From Paractinoplanes durhamensis (GTDB lineage Bacteria; Actinomycetota; Actinomycetes; Mycobacteriales; Micromonosporaceae), in assembly GCF_016862175.1 (NCBI RefSeq), contig NZ_BOML01000003.1, positions 1-64,000 of the forward strand: a DNA stretch of 64,000 bases, given 5' to 3'. Shown piece after piece: positions 24,265-32,539 of this stretch (positions within the stretch are counted from its first letter, which is position 1; the number at the start of each line of letters is the position of its first letter). The position numbers and the translations under genes were made by a program. Below the pieces are notes generated by a model that worked only from the letters and a program-made list of their open reading frames with translations, did no database searches and was not told where the DNA came from.

Positions 24265-25814
24265 CGCGGTGCCGTGCTGCAGAAGCGGCGGCCGGCCAGC
24301 TGGACCGTGGCCCGGTTGAGACTCACGTCGAAGCGCCTCACTTCTCGCTGGTTGACGGTCTGACTACGGCTGTTGTGGGCGGACGTCTGCCGGAACGCGG
24401 CGCGCAGGGCGCAGCGGCGGGCGTCGCCGGCCGGCGTCGGGTCGAAGTCGGCGACCTCCTGCGCGATCCGGTCGTGCAGGAAGGGCCACTGGCCGCGGTC
24501 GGCCCGGTCCCGGAAGTCCTTGTTGGCCGCGGTGGAGACGGTGCCGGCGAGCACCAGCACGGCCAGCGCCACCATCAGGTGGCGGCGCACGAAGACGAGC
24601 AGCAGGATGCTTCCGGCCACCGTGGTGAGCCCGCTGTCCCGCCAGCCCAGGCCGAGGTGGAACCGCTGGACCTCGGCGTTGAGCGCGGCGATCGAGGCGC
24701 CCAGGATCAGGAGCACCAGGGCGACGGCGGCGAGACCGTACGTCTGACCCTGGTCCAGCGTGGGCAGGCGGCGCAGGCCGCGGACGGCCCGCCAGGCGAG
24801 CACGGCCAGCGCGACCAGGGCGAGCAGCGGGATCGCGGCGGTCACCCGCGGGAAGCCGTGCGCGGCCTGCGGCCACATCAGTGGCGGCAGCCAGGCCAGC
24901 ATCCGGCCGGGCAGGGCCGCGGGCGCCCCGACCGGCGCCAGGTCGGAGCCGCTGTAGCAGCCGCCGTCCGCGCAGCGCAGGTAGATGATCGCCCGGACCG
25001 GCAGGATCACCGGCAGGAAGCCGGCCCACAGCAGCACCAGGAACCGGGCCGACGGGCCGCGGAACGGTGAGCGCCCGAGCACGACCCGGCCACGGATCAG
25101 CACGGCCGCGGTGGCCAGCGGGACGGCGAGCAGGGCCAGTTCGTTGAACGCGGCGATGCCGGCCCCGGCCAGCACCACCAGCACGCCCGGCCGCCGGCTG
25201 CGGCAGGCCCAGGCGGCGACGGCCAGCACCAGGGCGCTGGTGGCCAGGTAGAGCGCGCCGAACAGGACGGTCGTGCTGGACCAGCCGGCCGCGACCAGGC
25301 CGGTGCCGACGGCGAACGGCAGCAGCGCCACCGGCACCGGCGGCGGCGCGCTGAACAGCCGCTCGCGCCGGGAGGTCACCGCCGCGGCGAAGACCACGGC
25401 CGCGACGGTCAGCAGGATCGCCGAGACGAACGACACCAGCCGCAGCCCGATGTTGGCGGGCAGGCCGAACAGCGCGGTGAGCGCGAAGACGACCACGTCC
25501 AGGGACCATTCGACGATCCGGCCCAGCGGCCGGAAGTTGCCCAGGTCGAGGAAGGTCGGCACGGTGCTGAACGCGTTGCGGACCAGCAGCCACGGGTTAC
25601 CGGCGTAGAGGCCGCCGTTGGCGTACACGTTGAATCGGTGGTCGGCCGACGGGGTGAGCGTGACCAGCGGCGCGAGCACGATCAGCGGCACCAGGACGCA
25701 CCGCAGCAGCAGCGCCCGCCAGGGCCGTTCGACCGCCGGTGGAGGGGGTGTGGACAGCGCCGACGGGTCGGCCTCCACCCGTGGTGGCGGGACGTTGACG
25801 ATCTCGGCGGTCAC
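24261..25814 (-). CDS. Polytopic membrane protein, GtrC-like candidate (pair member A)
   Basis: A 517-residue membrane protein with about ten hydrophobic helices. It is clearly paralogous to the gene at 32539-34161: both share APLV-TPSADHRFN-type openings, a NFRPLGR motif, CYSGSD after a Cys-containing loop, PPLMW, and the C-terminal DPTPAGxxRRCALRA. Position before gtrB/gtrA suggests the periplasmic glycosyltransferase (GtrC role) of a Gtr-like cassette; the fold would be GT-C but I cannot prove it. The GTG at 25814 gives MTAEIVNVPPP, matching the paralogue's MTAS start. Its stop overlaps gtrB. Confidence 0.72.
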   Translation of the reverse strand: MTAEIVNVPPPRVEADPSALSTPPPPAVERPWRALLLRCVLVPLIVLAPLVTLTPSADHRFNVYANGGLYAGNPWLLVRNAFSTVPTFLDLGNFRPLGRIVEWSLDVVVFALTALFGLPANIGLRLVSFVSAILLTVAAVVFAAAVTSRRERLFSAPPPVPVALLPFAVGTGLVAAGWSSTTVLFGALYLATSALVLAVAAWACRSRRPGVLVVLAGAGIAAFNELALLAVPLATAAVLIRGRVVLGRSPFRGPSARFLVLLWAGFLPVILPVRAIIYLRCADGGCYSGSDLAPVGAPAALPGRMLAWLPPLMWPQAAHGFPRVTAAIPLLALVALAVLAWRAVRGLRRLPTLDQGQTYGLAAVALVLLILGASIAALNAEVQRFHLGLGWRDSGLTTVAGSILLLVFVRRHLMVALAVLVLAGTVSTAANKDFRDRADRGQWPFLHDRIAQEVADFDPTPAGDARRCALRAAFRQTSAHNSRSQTVNQREVRRFDVSLNRATVQLAGRRFCSTAPR

Positions 25815-25889
25815 GAATGAGCAACGACCGCGAACTACCCGAAGTTGCGACAAACGCGTCCTGGCCACGGTCGTACGCGTTGGGATCAG

Positions 25890-27959
25890 GTGCGCAACGT
25901 AGCCCTGCCCGCAACTCTGGATGGCCGGCCCCGCCCGCTGCCCGGCCAGCGCGACTCGCTGCCGGTCTCGGTCCTGCCGGGGGACAGGTTCCGCCCCGAC
26001 ATCGAGGGCCTGCGGGCCGTCGCGGTGCTGCTGGTGGTGGCCGCGCACGCGGGCATCCCGGGGCTGGCCGGCGGCTATGTCGGGGTGGACGTCTTCTTCG
26101 TCATCTCCGGCTTCCTGATCACCTCGCTGCTGCTGCGCGAGGCGGAGAGCACCGGCCGGATCTCGGTGCCGCGGTTCTACGCCCGGCGGGCGATGCGGTT
26201 GTTGCCGGCCGCCGCGGTGGTGCTGGTCGCGACGCTGGTCGCGGCCCGGCTGCTGCTGCCGCTGACCCGGCTCGGCGAGTTCGCCAAGGACGCGCTGGCC
26301 GCCACCGGGTACGTCGCCAATCTGCGGTTCGCCGAGGCCGGCACCGACTACCTGCGCGCCGACCAGTCGCCGTCGCCGTTCCAGCACTTCTGGTCGCTCG
26401 CCGTCGAGGAGCAGTTCTACCTGGTCTGGCCGCTGCTGATCCTGGCCAGCGCGTACCTCTGGAAGCGTCGCCGCCCGCTCGCCGCCGTCCTCGCCGTCCT
26501 GGTCGTGGCGTCGTTCGCGCTGAGCGTGACCGAGACGGTCCGCTCGGCGCCGTGGGCCTACTTCGGGCCGCACACCCGGGCCTGGGAGCTGGGCGCGGGC
26601 GCGCTGCTGGCCCTGGCGGCCGGCCGGATCCGCAAGAGCGCGGTGCTCGGCTGGGCGGGGCTGGCCGCGATCGTCGCCGCGGCGGTGCTCTACGACGACG
26701 CAACGGCGTACCCGGGCTGGCGTGCTCTTCTCCCGGTGGCCGGCGCCGTCGCGCTGATCGCGTCGGCCGGGGCGGGCCCGGGCCGGCCGCTCGGCATCGC
26801 GCCGTTGCAGGCGGTCGGCCGTCTCTCCTACGGCTGGTACCTGTGGCACTGGCCGGTCCTGCTGATCGTCCCGGCCCATGCCGTGTGGCAGAAAGCGCTG
26901 CTCGCGGTGGGTGCGCTCGGCCTGGCCTGGGTCACCTACCACCTCGTGGAGAACCCGCTGCGACGTCGGCGGCGCCCGGTCTGGCTCAGTCTCGGCCTCG
27001 GGGCGGCGTTCTCCGGCACGGTGGCGGCGGCCGCGGTGCTGCTGGTGCTGCTGCCGCACGGGGTGGAGTCGGCCGGGCGCCGCGCCGACCTCAGCAAGAC
27101 CCTGGCCACCGCGAAGGACCCGGCGGCCGAGCTGGCCCGCACGATCGAGGCGAGCCGCGCGATGGGCCCGCTGCCGGTCAACCTCACCCCGAAGCTCAAG
27201 AAGGCGGCCCGCGACCGGCCCCGGGTGTGGGACATCGGCTGTCACGCCGACACCCCGGTCACCGTCGCGCCCACCGGCTGCGTCTTCGGCGACCCGAACG
27301 GCCGGGAGACGGTCGTGCTCTACGGCGACTCGCACGCGGCGCAGTGGTTCCCGGCGATGGAGAAGATCGCCACCGAACGGCACTGGCGGCTCGTCGACCT
27401 GACCAAGAGCTCGTGCACGGCCGCCGATCTCGCCGTCCGGCACGACACGCTGAAACGGGCGTACACCGAATGTCTGGCCTTTCATGCCTCGGCGCTCGCC
27501 CGGATCACCCGGGAGCACCCGTCGCTGGTGGTGATCGGGTCCAGCTTCAACTACGCGCCGGCCCAACCGGCCACGGATCTCGGCGGGCAGTGGCGGGCGG
27601 CCTGGGACCGCACGTTCGGCGCGCTGGAGGCGACCGGCGCCCGGGTGGCGGCGATCGCCGACACCCCGTACATGGGCGGTCCGGTTCCGGAATGTCTGGC
27701 CGATCCGGCCAACGCCGGCCACGCGGGCAACTGCACCCGCAGCCTGCGTTCGGCGCTGCGCGGTCCGGAGCAACGCGAGGTCTTCCTTGCGTACGCCGGG
27801 AGGCCGCGCACCACCGTGATCAACCCGATCACCTGGTTCTGCACCGACGTGTGCCCGGCCGTGGTCGGCAACCTGCTGGTCTACCGCGACTCCAACCACA
27901 TGACGACCACCTACTCGGCCGCCCTGGCCCCGCTGCTGGCGGCCAGGCTGCCCGGTTAG
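25890..27959 (+). CDS. OafA/YrhL-type acyltransferase with C-terminal SGNH domain
   Basis: A protein of about 689 residues. The N-terminal acyltransferase-3 domain has FRPDIEGLRAVAVLLVVAAH (catalytic His region), VDVFFVISGFLITSLL and WSLAVEEQFYLVWPLL across about ten membrane helices. The C-terminal extracytoplasmic SGNH domain (about 390-685) has the nucleophile block VVLYGDSHAAQWFPAME and the DSNHMT Asp-His pair. Such proteins O-acetylate surface glycans or peptidoglycan. It diverges from the gtrC-like gene over 75 bp. The GTG at 25890 was chosen; a TTG at 25845 would add 15 residues. Confidence 0.9.
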   Translation: MRNVALPATLDGRPRPLPGQRDSLPVSVLPGDRFRPDIEGLRAVAVLLVVAAHAGIPGLAGGYVGVDVFFVISGFLITSLLLREAESTGRISVPRFYARRAMRLLPAAAVVLVATLVAARLLLPLTRLGEFAKDALAATGYVANLRFAEAGTDYLRADQSPSPFQHFWSLAVEEQFYLVWPLLILASAYLWKRRRPLAAVLAVLVVASFALSVTETVRSAPWAYFGPHTRAWELGAGALLALAAGRIRKSAVLGWAGLAAIVAAAVLYDDATAYPGWRALLPVAGAVALIASAGAGPGRPLGIAPLQAVGRLSYGWYLWHWPVLLIVPAHAVWQKALLAVGALGLAWVTYHLVENPLRRRRRPVWLSLGLGAAFSGTVAAAAVLLVLLPHGVESAGRRADLSKTLATAKDPAAELARTIEASRAMGPLPVNLTPKLKKAARDRPRVWDIGCHADTPVTVAPTGCVFGDPNGRETVVLYGDSHAAQWFPAMEKIATERHWRLVDLTKSSCTAADLAVRHDTLKRAYTECLAFHASALARITREHPSLVVIGSSFNYAPAQPATDLGGQWRAAWDRTFGALEATGARVAAIADTPYMGGPVPECLADPANAGHAGNCTRSLRSALRGPEQREVFLAYAGRPRTTVINPITWFCTDVCPAVVGNLLVYRDSNHMTTTYSAALAPLLAARLPG

Positions 27960-28634
27960 TCAGCGGAGCAGGTCAGCCAGGGTCGGCAGCTGGGCCCGGT
28001 CCACCATGATCGTCCGAGCCGTGTCGTGGTCGCGGTACAGCCGGGTCAGCCGCTGCGACAGCAGGTCGTCCCAGGGCCGGTCCGGGCGGTGCTTCTCCCA
28101 GGTCGCCCGGTCCGGCAGGTATTCGAGCAGCACGCCCAGGTCGCGCAGCAGCGCGAAGGACGGGCAGTCGGTCACCACGATCGGCCGGTGGTCCGGGTTG
28201 ACCAGCAGCCGCTGCTGAAGGGTCAGCACGAACTCGCGGACGGCCACGGTGTCCAGCCCGATCGCCACGTAGAGGTGGGCGGGCGGACGCTGGGCGGCGA
28301 CCGGCACCTTGCGTACGCCCGCAACGCCGGCGGCATGCCGGCCGCGCAACCGGCGCAGCACCGCACGGGCGATCCGCGGTACCGTGTGCACCGGGTCCTT
28401 GACCAGCGACACCAGCCCGTACCCCAGCCGGTAGGACTCGCTGTGCTGCAGCCGCTCCAGGCGGCGGCGTTCGCGGTCGCGCTCGCGCCGCATCTCCTCC
28501 GCGTTCGCCTGTTCCTCGGCCAGCTTCACCTCGAGCGAGCGCAGCCGGCCGGCCATCGCGGCCAGCTCCCAGCGGGCCCGCTCCGGCGCCTCCAGCACGA
28601 CCCGGCGGGCCGGGATCTTCACGCGTTCCGTCAC
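27960..28634 (-). CDS. Coiled-coil protein paired with glycosyltransferase (pair member A)
   Basis: A 224-residue protein of no family I recognise. Residues about 20-60 form a charged coiled coil (LRSLEVKLAEEQANAEEMRR, then RERRRLERLQHSESYRLG). A basic helix follows, then a compact C-terminal domain of about 110 residues with LYVAIGLDTVAVREFV, PIVVTDCPSFALLRDLGVLL and EYLPDRATWEKH. It is a paralogue of the gene at 34188-34805. The GTG at 28634 overlaps the upstream glycosyltransferase stop (GTGA) behind GGAGG. I infer an accessory or scaffold subunit of the upstream enzyme. Confidence 0.6.
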   Translation of the reverse strand: MTERVKIPARRVVLEAPERARWELAAMAGRLRSLEVKLAEEQANAEEMRRERDRERRRLERLQHSESYRLGYGLVSLVKDPVHTVPRIARAVLRRLRGRHAAGVAGVRKVPVAAQRPPAHLYVAIGLDTVAVREFVLTLQQRLLVNPDHRPIVVTDCPSFALLRDLGVLLEYLPDRATWEKHRPDRPWDDLLSQRLTRLYRDHDTARTIMVDRAQLPTLADLLR

Positions 28635-30808
28635 GCCATCCTCCACGTGTTCGCGGGCAACCCGCTCAGCCATCCGGCCGCCGCGGCACCACCGTTGCCG
28701 AAGCCCAGCTCGCGGCACCGGTGGGCCAGCCCGGCCCGCACCTCCGGCCGCACTGCCTGGTCCAGCGCCTCTTCCAGCTCGGCCGAGGCCGGGTCCTCGA
28801 CGGTCAGCGCGACCCCGGTGGCCGCGGCGAACCGGGCCCGGCCGCGCTGGTCGTCGAGGCGGGTCGCGGTGTTCGGCAGGAACACCGTGGGGATCGCGAA
28901 GCCGATCTGCTCGTGGAACGAGTTGTAGCCGGCCGCGCTGATCGTGAGGTCGAACGCCCGCAGGTAGCGGCTCACCGGGTAGATCTTGACGACCTTGGCC
29001 CCGGGCACCCGCGGCATCGGCCGGGTGGCGATCGTCGACTCGGCCAGCACCAGCTGGAAACCGTGGCCGGACAGGTGCGTGCAGATCCGCGCGATCGGCG
29101 ACGCGATGTCGTTGATGTTCCCGGCGCCGAGCTGCAGCAGCACGGCCGGCCGGTCGTCCAGGTCCAGTTCCCTCTTCGCCGCCTCCCGATCGAGCAGTTC
29201 GCTCTCGTCGAGGAAGGTGATCGGGGCGACCTGGAACGCGCTCGCCCGGTCGGCGACGGTCGGGCCCTCGTCGGCGATCGCGGCGAACTCGCCCGGCTCC
29301 AGCACGTGGTCGAAGACCTTGCCCTCGGTGATCCAGTCGGCGCCGACCCCGCGCTGCCACATCGCCCTGCGCACCCAGACCCAGACGATCTCCGGGTGGT
29401 CCCGGACCGCCTCGACGATGCCGGGGTGCGGCAGGCAGTCGACCGCCACCACGGACGGCTCGTGCAGCTCGATCAGGTGGGCCAGGCGGGCCCGCAGCAC
29501 CGCGGTCCAGCGGGCCAGGCCGGCGTCGAGCACCTTCCGGGACGGGATGTACTCGGTGAGGAAGCCCTCCTGGTGGGCGACCGAGGCACCGTACGACTGG
29601 GTGGCGATCACCGCCGACATGTCGCCCGGCAGTCGCCGGCCGATGGCCATCAGCCGGGAGATGTGGCCCATGCCGGCGCCGTTGTCGCTGACCATGAGGA
29701 CCCGCCGCTGCTTGAGGCTCCCCGGCACCGCGGGTGCGGCCGGTGAGATCCGCGAGCGGATGCCGAAGTCGGCCAGCCGGGCCAGGTGCGACTGGTGGCC
29801 GTAGCGGCGCTCGGCGAACTCCCGGGCCCGGCTCACCACCGCCCGGTAGCGGGCCGGATCGGCATACAGCTCGGCGACCAGGCGCGGCACGTCGGCCGGG
29901 GTGCCGTAGAGCGCGGCGTCGGCGAACGTCGGCCGGAAGTGCTCGCCGATGATCACCGGGACGCCGCTGGCCATCGCCTCGAGGATGGTCCGGCCGAACG
30001 CCTCGACCAGGTCGGGGTCGTGGAAGTAGACGAAGAAGTCGATGGTCCGCAGGAACTCCTCGGGCTCCTCGGCCCCGAAGCGTACGACGTCCCAGTTGTC
30101 CGGTTTCTCGCCGAGCCGCTCCACCGCGATCTCGCCGCCGCCCAGCACCCGCACCCGCACGTCGCCGGTCACCGGGTAGGCCTGCCGGATCTCCGCCGGG
30201 TCGATCGGCCACTTCACCGGGTCGCCGCGGCCGTGCCGGCCGATCACCGGAACGTCGCCGACGAAGCCGTCCCGGTCCCGCCACCAGTGCGCGACGTCGA
30301 TGATCTCGTGCCAGTCGTCCGGCGCGAGCCGGGCGTCCGGGACGACCTGACGCACCTGGTCACGGACCTGGGAGCTGATCGGCGCCCACTCCACGGTGTC
30401 GCCGAAGTAGCGGTGCACCCGATCCCGGACGGCCGCGAAGTCGTAGTAGCGGAACGGGTTGCCGACGTCGCCGGGCGCCTGGTTGATCACCATGACGGTG
30501 CGCTCGGCGGTGATCCGCGGCAGCGTGGCCAGGTCCTCGGTGAAGATCCGCGGCTGGCGCACCAGCAGCAGCTTGCAGGAGACCGGCTCGTCGTCGCGGG
30601 CCAGCGTGGCCACGCCGTCGCGGAGCAGCTCACTGATCCGTGGGCTGAACGGCAGCACGCGCGGCTGGTGGGGTGACGGCACGTGCACGAGAACGGTGGA
30701 GAGCGCGGCCTCGGCCTGCGCGTGCACCTCGGCGGCGATGCTGGCCGAGGTTCCCCCCGGATATCGGAAGTCCGAAAGGATCGCCACGTCAAAGGTGGTC
30801 CCGGGCAC
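28631..30808 (-). CDS. Double GT-B glycosyltransferase (pair member A)
   Basis: A 725-residue protein with two glycosyltransferase halves. The first half (about 5-360) has FDVAILSDFRYPGG and a GT4-like C-subdomain: DFFVYFHDPDLVEAFGRTIL with the EX7E pair, then ASGVPVIIGEHF. The second half (about 375-720) resembles MurG/GT28 folds: a glycine-rich loop GAGMGHISRLMAIGRRL, LQLGAGNIND and SAAGYNSFHEQIGFAIPTVF. Only the start GTG at 30808 is preceded by a reasonable site (GAGGGAG). Probably cytoplasmic, adding two different sugars. Paralogue: 34789-36801. Overlaps its coiled-coil partner. Confidence 0.82.
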   Translation of the reverse strand: MPGTTFDVAILSDFRYPGGTSASIAAEVHAQAEAALSTVLVHVPSPHQPRVLPFSPRISELLRDGVATLARDDEPVSCKLLLVRQPRIFTEDLATLPRITAERTVMVINQAPGDVGNPFRYYDFAAVRDRVHRYFGDTVEWAPISSQVRDQVRQVVPDARLAPDDWHEIIDVAHWWRDRDGFVGDVPVIGRHGRGDPVKWPIDPAEIRQAYPVTGDVRVRVLGGGEIAVERLGEKPDNWDVVRFGAEEPEEFLRTIDFFVYFHDPDLVEAFGRTILEAMASGVPVIIGEHFRPTFADAALYGTPADVPRLVAELYADPARYRAVVSRAREFAERRYGHQSHLARLADFGIRSRISPAAPAVPGSLKQRRVLMVSDNGAGMGHISRLMAIGRRLPGDMSAVIATQSYGASVAHQEGFLTEYIPSRKVLDAGLARWTAVLRARLAHLIELHEPSVVAVDCLPHPGIVEAVRDHPEIVWVWVRRAMWQRGVGADWITEGKVFDHVLEPGEFAAIADEGPTVADRASAFQVAPITFLDESELLDREAAKRELDLDDRPAVLLQLGAGNINDIASPIARICTHLSGHGFQLVLAESTIATRPMPRVPGAKVVKIYPVSRYLRAFDLTISAAGYNSFHEQIGFAIPTVFLPNTATRLDDQRGRARFAAATGVALTVEDPASAELEEALDQAVRPEVRAGLAHRCRELGFGNGGAAAAGWLSGLPANTWRMA

Positions 30809-31030
30809 TGTGCTGATCTCCCTCGGTCGGAACGGCAAGGTCCCTTACCACCAACGAATTACCGGTACGCACCGTGACGGCAACCGAACCGTGGCAGTCA
30901 ACCGGGCCGCAACCCACGTGCCCCGGCAAGGCAACCCCCGGGCCTTCATCGGGGCTCCAGCAGCGCCGAACTATGTCGGTGAACCCGGCGGTAGCAGCCG
31001 GGCCCACACGGCGAAAGGCAGTTCGACTCG

Positions 31031-31516
31031 ATGCGTACCATCACCAAGCGTCTGGCCCTGATCGCGATGATCCCCGCCACCCTGCTCGGCATGGTCCTGC
31101 TCGCCGCCGCACCGGCCGAGGCCGCCGCGACCAGCGTGGTGAACCTCCAGAACGGCATCAACACCCTGATCAACCAGGAGCGCGCGGCGCACGGCTGCAA
31201 GGCGCTCACGGTCGACGCCCACCTGCTGACCGCGGCCCGCGCGCACAGCGCCTACATGGCCCAGACCGGCACCTTCAGCCACACCGGCCGCGGCGCCTCG
31301 ACGTTCGACTACCGCATCAAGACCGCGGGCTACTCGAAGCCGTCGGCCGAGAACATCGCGTACGGCTACCGCAGCGCCGCCGAGGTCGTGAAGGGCTGGA
31401 TGGCCAGCCCGGGTCACCGCACCAACATCCTCAACTGCGCGTCGACCCGGGTCGGCGTCGGCGCGGTCTACGCCGCCAACGGCACCCCGTACTACACCCA
31501 GGACTTCGGTTACTGA
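31031..31516 (+). CDS. Secreted CAP-domain (SCP/PR1-like) protein
   Basis: A 161-residue protein: signal peptide 1-32 (LALIAMIPATLLGMVLLAA, AEA cleavage region), then one CAP domain filling the remainder. Conserved CAP pieces are visible: LLTAARAHSAYMAQTGTFSH, AENIAYGYRSAAEVVKGWM and SPGHRTNILN, with the His/Glu/His cavity residues and one likely disulfide. Bacterial CAP proteins are secreted and of unsettled activity. It stands alone between leftward glycan genes, with a 222-bp leader that can fold into hairpins. Confidence 0.88.
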   Translation: MRTITKRLALIAMIPATLLGMVLLAAAPAEAAATSVVNLQNGINTLINQERAAHGCKALTVDAHLLTAARAHSAYMAQTGTFSHTGRGASTFDYRIKTAGYSKPSAENIAYGYRSAAEVVKGWMASPGHRTNILNCASTRVGVGAVYAANGTPYYTQDFGY

Positions 31517-31528
31517 GCCTCTTCTTTT

Positions 31529-32539
31529 TTAGTTGCTCGGCGTGAACTGACGAACCACCCGGCGGTACGACAACACGGCATGCCGTCCGAGGGCCTCACC
31601 TTCCTGGGTGAGGCCCTCGATCATTTCCACCCAGCGTCGCAGCGCCTCCGCCTCGTCCTGCCGGTGCGCGTCGTCGAAGACCACCGTGGCCGTGTCGGCC
31701 AGCCGGTCCTCGAGCACCCGCATGGCCGGGTAGCGGGCGTCCTTGCCGGTCTTCTCCGGCGGCCCGTCGATCAGCAGCAGGTCCACCTCGTTCAGGTCGG
31801 CCACCGCCTCGGTGTCGTACCAGGGGAAGGTGCGGCCGTCGAGGACGACCGGGCACAGCGGGGCGTCGCGGACCTCGGCCACCGCGGTGAGGCCGTGCGC
31901 GGCCAGCGCGATCCGGGTCTTCTCGGCGTACGCGGCGTCGTGGTCGAGCGAGATGAGCTTGCCACCCGCCTTCTCCAGGGCGTACGCGATCCAGACCGTC
32001 GACGTGCCGCTGCCCAGCTCCAGCACCAGTTTGGGCCGCCGGGTGTGGATGATGTGCAGCAGGGCGAGCAGGTCGGTGGGGTTGAGCGCGAACCCGCCCG
32101 AGGTCGGCATCGGCGCCCGCGGCGAGAAGCCCTGGAACATCTGGATCAGCGCCTCCACCTCGCCGGTCTGTGCCCGCAGCAGCCGGTCGGTGCCGTTCGC
32201 GGTCAGCTTCTGGGAGTTGGCGAGCAACTCGGTCAGCTCCCGGTGCCGGTCGCCGGCCAGGAGCAGCATCTGCTCGACCGCCCCGAGCAGCCGGCGCTGG
32301 GTCTGGTCGAGCACGGCACGCTGCTCGCGCTGCGAGCGACGGGCCTCCCGGCCGAGCGTGGCCAGCCGGTGCAGCACCAGGATCAGCCCGGCGGTGAGCG
32401 CGACCATGACCACGGCGAGGACGGCCAGCGCCACCCCGATGTGGCCGGTGAGCGCACTGCCGCCGATCGCCGCGCCGAGAAGGGCCGCGGCGGCGAGCAG
32501 GACGGCCTGACGGCGAGTGATCTTCCGAAGCCGGCTCAT
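31529..32539 (-). CDS. Membrane-anchored SAM-methyltransferase-like protein (pair member A)
   Basis: A 336-residue protein: two closely spaced N-terminal transmembrane helices (about 12-55, ALAVLAVVMVALTAGLILVL), a coiled helical stalk (60-130) and a C-terminal class I methyltransferase-like domain. Motif I is intact, LVLELGSGTSTVWIAYAL, followed by LISLDHDAAY (acidic residue of motif II) and the later LLIDGPPEKTGKDA. Class I enzymes with the DGPP loop act on small molecules or sugars. ATG at 32539 overlaps the upstream membrane-protein stop (ATGA) and follows GGAGG. Paralogue: 39363-40355. Confidence 0.77.
   Translation of the reverse strand: MSRLRKITRRQAVLLAAAALLGAAIGGSALTGHIGVALAVLAVVMVALTAGLILVLHRLATLGREARRSQREQRAVLDQTQRRLLGAVEQMLLLAGDRHRELTELLANSQKLTANGTDRLLRAQTGEVEALIQMFQGFSPRAPMPTSGGFALNPTDLLALLHIIHTRRPKLVLELGSGTSTVWIAYALEKAGGKLISLDHDAAYAEKTRIALAAHGLTAVAEVRDAPLCPVVLDGRTFPWYDTEAVADLNEVDLLLIDGPPEKTGKDARYPAMRVLEDRLADTATVVFDDAHRQDEAEALRRWVEMIEGLTQEGEALGRHAVLSYRRVVRQFTPSN

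Noticed and set aside
24261-27899. A 1212-codon open frame on the minus strand spanning the membrane protein and the acyltransferase region.
   Set aside because: Only the part from the GTG at 25814 shows membrane-protein features; the upstream part is a Gly/Arg-rich shadow of the acyltransferase gene on the other strand.
30809-31030. A ydaO (c-di-AMP) or GEMM (c-di-GMP) riboswitch before the CAP gene.
   Set aside because: The conserved CCGAACCCGACAGCT-type block of ydaO and the GGCAAACC/GACGCAAAGCC blocks of GEMM are absent.
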